64,000 nt of DNA from RYN-122 sp963761655 (GTDB taxonomy: Bacteria > Actinomycetota > Actinomycetes > Mycobacteriales > SCTD01). The notes under the pieces are model-generated. The model saw nothing but the letters and a program-made list of their open reading frames with translations. It ran no database searches and had not been told where the DNA came from. Location of the stretch: assembly GCA_963761655.1 (NCBI GenBank), contig CAVXHI010000002.1:806001-870000 (forward strand), given 5' to 3'. A program made the translations under genes and the position numbers. Of the stretch, positions 33,842-43,469 are shown piece after piece (the first letter of the stretch is position 1; each line of letters starts with the position of its first letter).

Positions 33842-34441
33842 CTAGCTGGCGGGCTGCTCGGCGGGAGCGGCGGCGTCCTCGGCGGGCGCGTCGGACTTGC
33901 CGTCCTGTGCGGCCTTCTTGAGGTCGGCCGCGTTCTTGTGGGGCGCGAGCACCATGATCATGTTGCGGCCGTCCTGCTTCGGGGAGGACTCGACGAAGCC
34001 GAGCTCCTTGACGTCCTCGCCGAGTCGCTGCAGCAGGCGGAAGCCCAGCTCCGGGCGCGACTGCTCGCGGCCGCGGAACATGATCGTGATCTTGACCTTG
34101 TCGCCGGCCTTGAGGAAGCGGACGACGTGGCCCTTCTTCGTCTCGTAGTCGTGCGGGTCGATCTTCGGGCGGAGCTTCATCTCCTTGATGACCGTGAGGA
34201 CCTGGTTCTTGCGGCTCTCACGGGCCTTCTGCGCCGTCTCGTACTTGAACTTGCCGTAGTCCATGAGCTTGCAGACGGGCGGACGCGCCATCGGCGCCAC
34301 CTCGACCAGATCGAGGTCGTTCTCCTGGGCCAGCTTGAGGGCCTCGTGGAGGGCGACGATGCCGACCTGCTCGCCGGCAGGGCCGACCAGCCGGACCTCG
34401 GGCACGCGGATCCGGTCGTTGATGCGGGGCTCAGCGCTGAT
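33842..34441 (-). CDS. infC: Translation initiation factor IF-3 with AUC start codon
   Basis: IF-3 proofreads initiator tRNA and start codon on the 30S subunit. The conserved opening ISAEPRINDRIRVPEVRL begins at ATC 34441, with GAGGAG seven nt upstream, and there is no ATG, GTG or TTG at that point. GTG 34405 would drop 12 conserved residues. E. coli infC uses AUU for autoregulation, so AUC fits that logic. The N-domain, linker (KYETAQKARESRKNQ) and C-domain (HVVRFLKAGDKVKITIMFRG, SRPELGFRLLQRL) are complete. The C-terminal tail is Ala/Asp/Glu-rich. Confidence 0.95.
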   Translation of the reverse strand: MSAEPRINDRIRVPEVRLVGPAGEQVGIVALHEALKLAQENDLDLVEVAPMARPPVCKLMDYGKFKYETAQKARESRKNQVLTVIKEMKLRPKIDPHDYETKKGHVVRFLKAGDKVKITIMFRGREQSRPELGFRLLQRLGEDVKELGFVESSPKQDGRNMIMVLAPHKNAADLKKAAQDGKSDAPAEDAAAPAEQPAS

Positions 34442-34497
34442 AAGGGGTCTCCTCGGGAGGGTTCACGGACGGCGCCCCGGTGCCCGAGCACGAGGAA

Positions 34498-34522
34498 GGG
34501 CCCCGCGCTCAGCGCAGGGCCC
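34498..34522 (-). promoter_or_regulatory. Strong hairpin in the infC leader, possible attenuator
   Basis: Minus strand GGGCCC-T-GCGC-TGA-GCGC-G-GGGCCC folds into an 11-bp stem including one T-G pair, about 57 nt before the infC start and followed by TTCCTCGTG. The 258-nt stretch 34442-34699 between infC and the divergent DUF1844 gene has no other gene. TACTCT near 34693-34688 may be the infC -10. Confidence 0.5.
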
Positions 34523-34699
34523 ACCAGGTCAGCCGCACCCCTGGGGGAGCGACACGGCCCGCAGCCCGCTGTCGCCAGCGGTGGGGCCGGACCGGACCCG
34601 CGGGCCTGTCGTGCAGGGTGGCCAGCAGGTGGGAGGCGGGACCTCCGCTTGCGGCACCCCCGTGAGGGCGTGCCGGGTCGCACCAGCGAGAGTAGCAGG

Positions 34700-35032
34700 G
34701 TGAGCACCCCTCCCCCGCCCCGTCCCGAGCGCGACCTGGCCGACGTCCCGGCCGCGGAGGTGATCGCCACCACGGCGGTCCACCTCATGAGCGCCGCCGC
34801 GGTGAAGACCGGTCTCGGCGAGGAGGGCCCGGCCGCCCTGGACCTCGACGAGGCCCGCAAGCTCATCACGGCGCTCGCCGGCCTGGTGACGGCCGCCCGG
34901 CCCGACCTCGGCATCCACGCGGCCCCGCTCCGGGACGGCCTGCAGGCGCTGCAGCGGGCCTTCCGCGAGGCCTCCTCCGAGCCGGACGCGCCGGGCGAGG
35001 GACCCGGCGAGAGGCTCACCGGCCGCGTCTGA
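34700..35032 (+). CDS. DUF1844 family protein
   Basis: 110-residue helical protein of the DUF1844 family, usually found beside infC in actinobacteria. AAEVIATTAVHLMSAAAVKT and the following LDEARKLITALAGLVTAARP are the conserved helices. GTG 34700 is taken as start; upstream sequence in frame is the reverse complement of infC and its leader. The first 15 residues are Pro-rich. Function unknown. Its 3' end overlaps the convergent SseB-like gene by 17 nt. Confidence 0.85.
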   Translation: MSTPPPPRPERDLADVPAAEVIATTAVHLMSAAAVKTGLGEEGPAALDLDEARKLITALAGLVTAARPDLGIHAAPLRDGLQALQRAFREASSEPDAPGEGPGERLTGRV

Positions 35033-35771
35033 GCAGGCCCCTCCTGCGCCCGAGCGGCACCGGCTGGCCCGGGCCCTCGGCAGGCACCTGCGCGAGGTCG
35101 ATCCCGTCCGCGGGCAGGGCGGACCCGGCCCGGTCGAGGACCCGCCCGGCCAGGGACGCGAGGTCGGCCGGCTCGAGGGCCGGGCCGCAGACGCCCAGCA
35201 CCAGGCCGTCCGGGCCCTGCAGCAGCCGGGCCGTCGTCACCGGCTCGTCCCGCAGGGCCAGCGCCAGGGCCTCGACCAGCTCGGCGGGCACGACCTGCTC
35301 GGGCGCGGTCAGCTCCACCTCCCCGCGCCGGGACGCCAGGCCGTCGCTGCCGGGCACCGGCACGTAGCCCTCGGCGAGGGCCCGCAGCTCACCCGCGGTC
35401 GCGACGAACGCCGCACCGCGCGGGTCGACCAGGAGCAGCTCGGCGCCCTGCAGGCGGGCCGAGCCGCAGGCCTGCGGACCGGGCAGCGGCACCGGCCGCG
35501 CGTCCTGCTGCCAGCGCTGCACCTCGTGCCCGTCGCTGAAGACCGGGACGGCGAGGACGCCGTCGTCCGAGCGGAGGCAGACGAGCGACATCTCGGCGCC
35601 CGAGCCCTCGCTCTTCTGCGCCGTCACGGCGACGAACACCCGGGCCCCGGCCAGCGCCGCGAGCACCTCCGCCCGGGCAGCCGCCGTGCCGTCGTGGGCG
35701 GCCAGGGCGGCGCCCAGCCGGACGTCGACCGTGCCGTCGTCGGGCGGGCCGCCGGGGAGGGGACGGGTCAC
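35016..35771 (-). CDS. SseB family protein
   Basis: 251 residues with the SseB-type N-domain: LAGARVFVAVTAQKSEG, SLVCLRSDDGVLAVPVFSD and AELLLVDPRGAAFVA, then a second C-terminal domain (VVPAELVEALALALRDEP). The family is common in actinobacteria with no assigned biochemistry; the name comes from an enterobacterial gene. GTG 35771 sits 7 nt after TAGCGT, so it should be transcribed without a leader from a promoter right after dacB. Confidence 0.82.
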   Translation of the reverse strand: MTRPLPGGPPDDGTVDVRLGAALAAHDGTAAARAEVLAALAGARVFVAVTAQKSEGSGAEMSLVCLRSDDGVLAVPVFSDGHEVQRWQQDARPVPLPGPQACGSARLQGAELLLVDPRGAAFVATAGELRALAEGYVPVPGSDGLASRRGEVELTAPEQVVPAELVEALALALRDEPVTTARLLQGPDGLVLGVCGPALEPADLASLAGRVLDRAGSALPADGIDLAQVPAEGPGQPVPLGRRRGLLRRGR

Positions 35772-35778
35772 CTCCGCG

Positions 35779-35784
35779 ACGCTA
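35779..35784 (-). promoter_or_regulatory. Putative -10 box (TAGCGT) for leaderless sseB-like gene
   Basis: TAGCGT lies 7 nt before GTG 35771 and 1 nt after the dacB stop. Confidence 0.5.
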
Positions 35785-35785
35785 C

Positions 35786-37084
35786 TCAGTCCGTCGCGCT
35801 CGCGAGCAGCACGCAGGCCCGGTCGACGGCGGCGCGCGCCTTCGTGCTGTCCCGCACGCCGGTGAGCTGGAAGGAGAAGCGCACGGCGCGTCCGCTCCGC
35901 GTCGTCGCGTAGCCCGACAGCGCGGTGACGCCGGACAGGGTGCCGGTCTTGGCCGTGACGTTCCGCGCCGCGGCCGTGCTGCACATCCGCTTCTTCAGCG
36001 TCCCGTCGACGCACGCGACCGGCAGCCCGGCACGCAGCTGCGTGGCGACGGTGGAGCGGCCGACGGCGGTGAGGAGCAGGACCTGGCCGGCCGTGGTCTG
36101 CCGGTCGTAGGAGGACAGCCCGGAGCCGTCCGACGACGTCCCGAACGGCACGCCCTGCTCGGACAGCACGGCCTTGACGGCCGACAGGCCGGCCTTGGTA
36201 CTGCCCTCGCCCCGGACGACCCGCCCGACCTCCTTGACGAGCATCTCCGCGGCGAAGTTGTCGGACGCCTTGAGCAGGCGGCTGGTGACGGCGGACAGCG
36301 GGCCCGACGTCCGCTCGGCGATGGTCGTGGCGCCGGCCGGACGGCGGGCGCGCGTGACGCTGCCGTCGACCGTCACCCCGGCGGCCCTGAGCAGGTCGCG
36401 GAAGACGGCGGCGTTCGGCAGGGCGGGGTCCTCGAGGTACGCCCGGTCGGTGCGGTAGCCGTTGCGGTCCAGGGCGAACGCGGACAGCGGACCGAGCTCG
36501 CCCGGCACCCAGCTGCTCTTCCAGCCGGGGTTGCGGCGCAGGAGGTCGTAGCGGCTGTCGTCCAGGCGCAGCCCCTGCACGGACGTGACCCCGCTGTCGC
36601 GGACCGCCTTCGCCAGGGCCTGCAGGCCGCTCCTCGTCAGGTACGGGTCGCCGCCGGCCACGAGGTAGAGCGGTCCGGGCAGGACCCCGGCGGTGGCGGT
36701 GCCCGTCGCGGCGACCTCCGTGCGCAGCCGCGAGTCCGGGCCGACCGCGAGCAGGGCGGCGGTCGCGACGTAGGACTTCTGCGTGGACGCGGGAGGCAGC
36801 GCGTGGCCGGCGTCGCGGCGCAGGACCGCCCCGAGCCCGTCGACGTCGACGGCGGCCGAGACGGTCCGGGCCGTGGCGGCCGACAGCGCGGCCGACACCC
36901 GGCTCCCGAGGCTGGCGGTCGCGCGGGGCGGAGCGGGCGCCGGCTCGACGGCGACGACGCGGGGCGCGACGTCCAGGCGGGGGCGGACCGTGGCCGCGGC
37001 CTGGTCGACCGGCAGCATCGCGGCGACCGGCGCACTGAGGGCGACGACCGCCCCGAAGGCGGCGAGGAGCGTCCGTGCAGGCAT
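35786..37084 (-). CDS. dacB: D-alanyl-D-alanine carboxypeptidase/endopeptidase (PBP4 type)
   Basis: A secreted class C penicillin-binding protein that trims peptidoglycan peptides, 432 residues. The N-terminal signal segment is MPARTLLAAFGAVVALSAPV. The three active-site motifs are present: SxxK in PPASTQKSYVA, SxN in KASDNFAAEML, and KTG in VTAKTGTLSGVTALSGY. ATG 37084 is chosen as start; GTG 37090 two codons earlier is possible. It stands alone between SseB and a PH-domain membrane gene. Confidence 0.93.
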   Translation of the reverse strand: MPARTLLAAFGAVVALSAPVAAMLPVDQAAATVRPRLDVAPRVVAVEPAPAPPRATASLGSRVSAALSAATARTVSAAVDVDGLGAVLRRDAGHALPPASTQKSYVATAALLAVGPDSRLRTEVAATGTATAGVLPGPLYLVAGGDPYLTRSGLQALAKAVRDSGVTSVQGLRLDDSRYDLLRRNPGWKSSWVPGELGPLSAFALDRNGYRTDRAYLEDPALPNAAVFRDLLRAAGVTVDGSVTRARRPAGATTIAERTSGPLSAVTSRLLKASDNFAAEMLVKEVGRVVRGEGSTKAGLSAVKAVLSEQGVPFGTSSDGSGLSSYDRQTTAGQVLLLTAVGRSTVATQLRAGLPVACVDGTLKKRMCSTAAARNVTAKTGTLSGVTALSGYATTRSGRAVRFSFQLTGVRDSTKARAAVDRACVLLASATD

Positions 37085-37138
37085 GTCCACGTCCCGTGCT
37101 TCGACAGCCCGGCGGACGGGCAGGAGTGTTCGACGCGG

Positions 37139-37606
37139 TCAGTCTGTCCTGTCCTCGGGCCCGTTGTCCCGGTCTCGGGCTGCCCGGCCTGTCGCGAGCA
37201 GTCTCCGCAGGGCGAGCACCCCTTCCACGGCGTGCTCGCCGTCGTTGCTCTGCAGGGCCAGCAGGCCGACGGTCTCGTCGTCGTAGAGCTCCAGCAGGGC
37301 CCACGGCGCGCCCTCGGGCAGGTGCACCCCGACGACGACCTCCCACGGCAGGAACCGCTCCCCGACGTTGCGGATCCAGATCCCCCGCTCGTCGGCGCGC
37401 ACCCGCACCCGGCTGAACCCGAGCGGCGCGACGGCGAGCAGCAGGCCGAGCAGGAAGAAGGCGACCTGGTCGGCCGTGCCGAAGCTCGCGCTCTCGCTCG
37501 CCCCCTGCGGCAGCAGCAGGGCGAGGGCGCCGAACGCGACCACGACGAGGACGGCGAGCAGCCGGCAGTAGAGGACCAGCCGCCGGGGCCGGAGGACGAC
37601 GCTCAC
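37139..37606 (-). CDS. Small membrane protein with PH-like domain
   Basis: 155 residues. Two hydrophobic segments (LYCRLLAVLVVVAFGALALL and VAFFLLGLLLAVAPLGF) are followed by a soluble C-domain with RVRADERGIWIRNVGERFLP and WEVVVGVHLPEG, like bacterial PH-type domains found in short actinobacterial membrane proteins. GTG 37606 overlaps the upstream stop as GTGA. A similar gene lies near hisG in Streptomyces. Function unknown. Confidence 0.78.
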   Translation of the reverse strand: MSVVLRPRRLVLYCRLLAVLVVVAFGALALLLPQGASESASFGTADQVAFFLLGLLLAVAPLGFSRVRVRADERGIWIRNVGERFLPWEVVVGVHLPEGAPWALLELYDDETVGLLALQSNDGEHAVEGVLALRRLLATGRAARDRDNGPEDRTD

Positions 37607-38199
37607 GACGGCGACGGCGTCTGGTGCAGCGCCCGGAACGCGACCTGCACGGCCGGTCCGATGCCGAGCGCGAAGGCCACGGTCCCGACGCCGACGGGCC
37701 CGCCGAGCAGGACGCCGAGCACGAGGACGCCGCACTCGAGCAGGAACCGGCAGCGCCCGACCGACCAGCCGGTGCGCTGCACGAGGGCGACCATGAGGCC
37801 GTCGCGCGGACCCGGCCCGAGGTGCGCCCCGAGGTACAGCGCCGACCCGGCGGCGACGGTGGCGATGCCGCCCGCGGTGGCCAGCAGGCGCAGCGGCAGC
37901 GGCTCCTCCCCCAGGCCGTCGAGCCAGCCGGTGCCGAGCAGGACGTCGATGGTGGCCCCCACGAGGACGACGTTGAGCAGGGTCCCGACGCCGGGACGGA
38001 CGCGGCAGGCCAGCCCGACCAGCAGGACGACCACGCTGATCCCGATCGCGGTCCGGCCGAACGGCGTCCCGAGGTGCTCGGCCAGACCACCGCACAGGAC
38101 GTCCCACGGGCCGACCCCGAGCTCGGCGACGAGGCCGAGCCACAGGCCCGCGCCGAACAGGACCAGCCCGACGAGGAGCTTGCCCCCGCGGGCGGTCAC
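37603..38199 (-). CDS. YczE/YitT-type integral membrane protein
   Basis: 198 residues with about five transmembrane helices. Family features are the GVGPWDVLCGGLAEHLG and LGPGPRDGLMVALVQRTGW loops, a pseudo-repeat typical of YczE proteins. GTG 38199 overlaps the DMT-type transporter stop and its own stop overlaps the PH-domain gene, both as GTGA, so the three are translated together downstream of hisG. No transport substrate can be inferred. Confidence 0.85.
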   Translation of the reverse strand: MTARGGKLLVGLVLFGAGLWLGLVAELGVGPWDVLCGGLAEHLGTPFGRTAIGISVVVLLVGLACRVRPGVGTLLNVVLVGATIDVLLGTGWLDGLGEEPLPLRLLATAGGIATVAAGSALYLGAHLGPGPRDGLMVALVQRTGWSVGRCRFLLECGVLVLGVLLGGPVGVGTVAFALGIGPAVQVAFRALHQTPSPS

Positions 38200-39143
38200 C
38201 GGCGTCCGCCCCGTCCGCTGACGCCCACCGCGACGAGGGTGAGGGCGGTCGCGGCCACCGTCAGCGCGCTCACCCGGGTCCCGGGCAGCGGCGCGACGAC
38301 GTCGAGCAGCACTGCCCCGACGAGCTGCCCCGCGACGGTGGCGAGGCCGAGCCGCAGCACGCCCAGCACCTTGACGACGACGGCGGCGTAGCCGATGAAC
38401 GCCGTGCCCATGAGGCCGCCGGCGTAGAGCCCCGCCTGCCCGAGACCCGGCCAGTCGGCATCGGGCACGCCACCGAGCACGAACGAGCCGAGCAGCGCGG
38501 CTCCCAGCGCAGCGGTGCCCACGCCGAAGTTCAGCAGCGTGGTGACGACGGCGTCCTGCGTCGTGGCGCGGACCCGGCCGTTCAGGGCCTGCTGCACGCT
38601 GACGAGCAGCCCCGCGACGACGACGAGAGCGAGCAGCACGGGGTCGAGCTCGCGGACGCCGCGGCCAGCGGCGGAGAGCGCCACGGCTCCCAGGCAGAGC
38701 GCGGCACCCGCGGCCCGGGGTGCGGTGACCGGACGCGGTCCGCCGGGGCCGAGGCCGGCGCGGTCGACGAGCAGGCCGCCCGTGGTCTGCCCGGCCACCA
38801 GCCCCACCGTGAGCAGAGCGACCCCGAGCACCGGCGCTGCCGCGGCGGCGACCGCGACCAGGGTCGCTCCCCCGAGGCCGCCGAGCCGCGACCACCAGGG
38901 CACACCGGACAGCCGCGGGAGCGCGGCCCGGCTCGCCGGCCGGACGAGCACGGCGACCACGAGCACGACCAGGCCGGTCCCGAACGACACGACGGCGGCC
39001 TGCAGCGCCCCGCCGAGGGCGAGTCCGAGGGCCCCGTTGACCCGGCTCTGCAGGGCGACGACGGCGCCCAGGACGACGGCGAGCGGGACGGCCAGCCGGA
39101 CCGGGCCGGACGCGACGGCGGGCGCGGCGGGCGCCGCGGTCAC
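38196..39143 (-). CDS. DMT-superfamily transporter (DUF606/YdcZ type)
   Basis: 315 residues with about ten transmembrane helices in two repeats. LGAVVALQSRVNGALG and LLVSVQQALNGRVRATTQDA are the paired Q-x-x-x-NG motifs of the YdcZ family, and GLVAGQTTGGLLVDRAG and ATVAGQLVGAVLLDV are the paired GQ motifs. The Rhodopsin-like pseudo-symmetry is clear from these repeats. The GTG at 39143 overlaps the hisG TAG stop by 1 nt (TAGTG). Substrate unknown. Confidence 0.87.
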   Translation of the reverse strand: MTAAPAAPAVASGPVRLAVPLAVVLGAVVALQSRVNGALGLALGGALQAAVVSFGTGLVVLVVAVLVRPASRAALPRLSGVPWWSRLGGLGGATLVAVAAAAAPVLGVALLTVGLVAGQTTGGLLVDRAGLGPGGPRPVTAPRAAGAALCLGAVALSAAGRGVRELDPVLLALVVVAGLLVSVQQALNGRVRATTQDAVVTTLLNFGVGTAALGAALLGSFVLGGVPDADWPGLGQAGLYAGGLMGTAFIGYAAVVVKVLGVLRLGLATVAGQLVGAVLLDVVAPLPGTRVSALTVAATALTLVAVGVSGRGGRR

Positions 39144-40018
39144 TACTCGACGATCTTGCTGATCGGCAGCTCGAGCACGTCGCGCGCGCCCGCGGCCTTG
39201 AGGGCGGGGATGAGGGTGTTGACGCCCTTCTTCGGCACCACCGTCTCGACCGCCTTCATGTCGCCGGACGCCAGCGGCATCACGGTGGGGCTGCTCATGG
39301 CGGGCAGCTCGGCGAGGACCGCCTGCAGGCCGGCGTCGGGCACGTTGAGCTTGAGCAGCACGTGCCCGCGGGCCCGCAGGGCGCCCTTGAGCAGCAGCCC
39401 GAGGTCGTCCATGGCGGCCCGCTTCGCGGGGTCCTCGTAGGCGGCCCGGTTGGCGAGCAGCTGCGTGCGGCTGGTCAGCAGCGTCTCGATGATCTTCAGC
39501 CCGGCCTTGCGCAGGCTGCTGCCCGTCTCGGTGAGGTCGACGATGGCGTCGACGATGTCCGGGATCTTCGCCTCGGTCGCGCCGTGGCTGGTGAACACCC
39601 GGGCCTCGACGCCGTTCTCGGCCAGGAAGCGCTTCGTCGTCTCGGGCATCTCCGTGGAGATCCGGACGCCCGCCGGCAGGTCCTTGACGCTGTTCCAGGG
39701 CGACTCCTTCGGCACCGCCAGCACCACGCTGACGACCGCCTCGCCGGCCCGGCCGCCACCGATCTCCCCGAGGCTGACGACGTCGGCGCCGGTCTCGGTG
39801 ACCCAGTCGTGCCCGCTGATGCCGAGGTCGAAGATGCCCTGCTCGACGTAGGTGGGGATCTCCTGGGGGCGCAGGAACCGGACGCGGTCGATGCGCGGGT
39901 CGTCGACCCGGGCCTGGTAGTCGCGGTCGCCGCCCCGGATGACGGTGAGGTCGGCGGCGTCGAACAGCTCGAGGCACTGCTTCTCGAGGGAGCCCTTGGG
40001 CAGGACGAGCGAGAGCAC
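39143..40018 (-). CDS. hisG: ATP phosphoribosyltransferase (long form)
   Basis: First enzyme of histidine synthesis, 291 residues, long form with a C-terminal regulatory domain that binds histidine. LSLVLPKGSLE opens it; GISGHDWVTETGADV and the PRPP loop in VDLTETGSSLRKAGLKII are diagnostic; the ACT-like tail ends GVNTLIPALKAAGARDVLEL. GTG 40018 overlaps the ribH stop as TAGTG. In Streptomyces hisE lies between ribH and hisG; here there is no room for it. Confidence 0.96.
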   Translation of the reverse strand: MLSLVLPKGSLEKQCLELFDAADLTVIRGGDRDYQARVDDPRIDRVRFLRPQEIPTYVEQGIFDLGISGHDWVTETGADVVSLGEIGGGRAGEAVVSVVLAVPKESPWNSVKDLPAGVRISTEMPETTKRFLAENGVEARVFTSHGATEAKIPDIVDAIVDLTETGSSLRKAGLKIIETLLTSRTQLLANRAAYEDPAKRAAMDDLGLLLKGALRARGHVLLKLNVPDAGLQAVLAELPAMSSPTVMPLASGDMKAVETVVPKKGVNTLIPALKAAGARDVLELPISKIVE

Positions 40019-40497
40019 TAGGAGGCCTTCCGGAGGTCGCGCAGCAGGACGGCGGTGGCGAGCGCGGCGAGGACGCTCTCGCGCCCCTTGTCCTCGGGGC
40101 TGCCGGGCAGGCCGGCGCGGTCCAGGGCCTGCTGCTCGTCGTTCGTGGTGAGGACGCCGTTGCCGACGGGGGTGCCCGTGTCCAGGGCCACCCGGGTCAG
40201 CCCGTAGGTCACGCTGGAGCAGACGTGCTCGAAGTGCGGCGTGCCACCGCGGATCACGACGCCGAGGGCGACGACGGCGTCGTGCGTCTGCGCCAGGGCC
40301 TGCACGACGACGGGCAGCTCGACGGCGCCCGGGACGCGGGCGACGGTCGGCGCGGGCACCCCGCACTCCTCGGCGGTGCGCAGGGCGGACGCGAGCAGGG
40401 CCTCGGTGACCTGGACGTGCCACCGGGTCGCGACGACGGCGAGCGTCAGGCCCGCGGCGTCGACGGTCTGCGCCGCGGGGGCACCGGCGCCACTCAT
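40018..40497 (-). CDS. ribH: 6,7-dimethyl-8-ribityllumazine synthase
   Basis: Lumazine synthase, penultimate step of riboflavin synthesis, 159 residues. Substrate motifs are TRWHVQVTEALL near the start, VPGAVELPVV, ALGVVIRGGTPHFEHVC with the catalytic His, and GTPVGNGVLTTND. A long hairpin separates it from ribBA, and it is coupled to hisG downstream. Confidence 0.97.
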   Translation of the reverse strand: MSGAGAPAAQTVDAAGLTLAVVATRWHVQVTEALLASALRTAEECGVPAPTVARVPGAVELPVVVQALAQTHDAVVALGVVIRGGTPHFEHVCSSVTYGLTRVALDTGTPVGNGVLTTNDEQQALDRAGLPGSPEDKGRESVLAALATAVLLRDLRKAS

Positions 40498-40504
40498 GCG
40501 GGGT

Positions 40505-40543
40505 CCCCGGCGCGTCGTGAGCGCAGCGAGCGACGTGCCGGGG
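40505..40543 (-). other. GC-rich hairpin between ribBA and ribH
   Basis: CCCCGGC and CGTCG on one side pair with CGACG and GCCGGGG on the other, across one mismatch and a 13-nt loop (CTCGCTGCGCTCA on the minus strand). It is the only sizeable gap in the rib operon. It may lower downstream expression, protect upstream mRNA or terminate weakly. Confidence 0.6.
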
Positions 40544-40549
40544 TGCTGA

Positions 40550-41806
<1,257 letters not shown>

Positions 41807-41810
<4 letters not shown>

Positions 41811-42412
41811 GTCAGGTCCTCCAGTCGTGCCTGGATCAGCTTCTCGATGTGCTTGGCCATGACGTCGACCTCGAGGTTCACGAGGTCGCCCCGGTCGCGG
41901 ACGCCCAGGGTGGTGAGGCCGAGCGTGGTGGGGATGAGGCTGACCTCGAACCAGTCGTCGCCGACGCCGCTCACGGTCAGGCTGACGCCGTCGACCGTGA
42001 TGGAGCCCTTCTCGACGACGTAGCGGGCGAGGTCGGCGGGCAGGCCGAAGCGCACGACGGTCCAGTGCTCGTCGGGCGTGACGCTGACCAGGGGCGCCGT
42101 GCCGTCGACGTGGCCGAGCACGACGTGGCCGCCGAGGCGGTCCTGCACGCGGACGGCCCGCTCGAGGTTGACCCGGCTGCCCGGCTCCGCCCCGCCGAGG
42201 CTGCTGCGCGTGAGGGTCTCCTTCATGACGTCGGCCGTGAAGGCGCCGTCGTCGTGGGTGACGACCGTCAGGCAGACCCCGTTGACGCTGATGGAGTCGC
42301 CGTGGCCGGCGTCGCTGGTGACGAGCGGGCCGCGGACGGTGAGGCGGACGGCGTCCTGCAGCTGCTCGAGCGCGACCACCTCGCCGAGCTCCTCGACGAT
42401 GCCGGTGAACAT
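41807..42412 (-). CDS. ribE: Riboflavin synthase alpha subunit
   Basis: Dismutates two lumazines to riboflavin. It opens MFTGIVEELGEV, has the two barrel repeats (GDSISVNGVCLTVV and GSITVDGVSLTVSGV) and GGHVVLGHVDGTA. 201 residues is standard. ATG 42412 starts 1 nt after the ribD stop, and the stop overlaps ribBA. Confidence 0.97.
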
Positions 42413-42413
42413 G

Positions 42414-43469
42414 TCAGGCGCTCCTCGTGTGGGGTCTCATCGTCAGCCGGACGTCGTCGCCGAGCCGGTGCACGTCGTCCAGCCGCAACCGGTGCGCCGC
42501 GGTGATCGTTCCCGCGCCGAGGTCCCCGACGGCGTGAGGTCCGGCACCCAGGAGCGCCGGCGCGACGTAGCCGACGACCCGGTCGACCAGGCCCTGCACG
42601 AGGAAGGCGGCCGCCAGGGTCGGTCCGCCCTCGAGCAGGACGCTGACGACGCCGCGCTCCTGCAGGGCGGTGAGCAGGCCGGTGAGGTCGACCCGCCCGT
42701 CCGGCCCCGGCGGCAGGGCGAGGGCGTCGTCGTCGCCCTTGCGCCCGACGACGGCGTGCAGCGTGGGCGCCTCGTCGTCGAAGACGCGGGCGGTCCGCGG
42801 GGCGCGCCGCTGGCTGTCCACGACGACGCGCAGGGGCTGGCGGCCGGGGTGGGGTCGCACGGTGAGCTGCGGGTCGTCGGCCAGGACGGTCCCGATCCCG
42901 ACGACGACGGCGTCGACCTCCGCCCGCAGGCGGTGCACGTCGGCCCGGGCGGGCTCGCCGGTGATCCAGCGGCTGGTGCCGTCGGCCGCGGCGCTGCGCC
43001 CGTCCAGGGTGGCGGCGTACTTCCACGTGACGAAGGGCCGGGACGTCTGCTGGGCGGTCAGCCAGGCCTCGAGCGGCGTGCCCGCCGGCAGTCCGACGAC
43101 GTCGACCTGCACGCCCTCGGCCCTCAGCAGCTCTGCCCCGCCGCCGGCCTGCGCGGTCGGGTCCGCCGCCCCGACGACGACCCGGGCGATGCCGGCCTCG
43201 AGCAGGGCGGAGGTGCAGGGGCCCGTGCGGCCGGTGTGCCGGCACGGCTCCAGCGTGACGACGGCGGTGCCTCCGCGGGCCCGCTCCCCCGCCGCCCGCA
43301 GCGCGACGACCTCGGCGTGCGGCCCTCCGGGCGGCTGCGTGGCGCCCTCGCCGACGACCTCCCCGGCGGCGTCGAGCACGACGGCCCCCACCGGCGGGTT
43401 GGGGCTGGTGGTCCCGAGGACGGCGGCCGAGAGCTCGAGGGCGCGGCGCAGCGCCTGCTGCTGCTCCAC
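42414..43469 (-). CDS. ribD: Bifunctional riboflavin deaminase/reductase
   Basis: 351 residues. The N-terminal deaminase has the zinc motif PHAEVVAL and VTLEPCRHTGRTGPC, and the C-terminal reductase has WKYAATLDGR, SRWITGEPARADVHRLR and VLLEGGPTLAAAFL. GTG 43469 is chosen because GGGGGAGG lies 5 nt upstream. It is first in the rib operon; the 90 nt before it are too short for, and show no sign of, an FMN riboswitch. Confidence 0.95.
   Translation of the reverse strand: MEQQQALRRALELSAAVLGTTSPNPPVGAVVLDAAGEVVGEGATQPPGGPHAEVVALRAAGERARGGTAVVTLEPCRHTGRTGPCTSALLEAGIARVVVGAADPTAQAGGGAELLRAEGVQVDVVGLPAGTPLEAWLTAQQTSRPFVTWKYAATLDGRSAAADGTSRWITGEPARADVHRLRAEVDAVVVGIGTVLADDPQLTVRPHPGRQPLRVVVDSQRRAPRTARVFDDEAPTLHAVVGRKGDDDALALPPGPDGRVDLTGLLTALQERGVVSVLLEGGPTLAAAFLVQGLVDRVVGYVAPALLGAGPHAVGDLGAGTITAAHRLRLDDVHRLGDDVRLTMRPHTRSA

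Noticed and set aside
37603..38199. Treating the YczE-type gene as a C-terminal part of a larger upstream protein
   Set aside because: Upstream sequence in the same frame is an out-of-frame reading of the DMT transporter, and a GTGA junction supplies a clean start.
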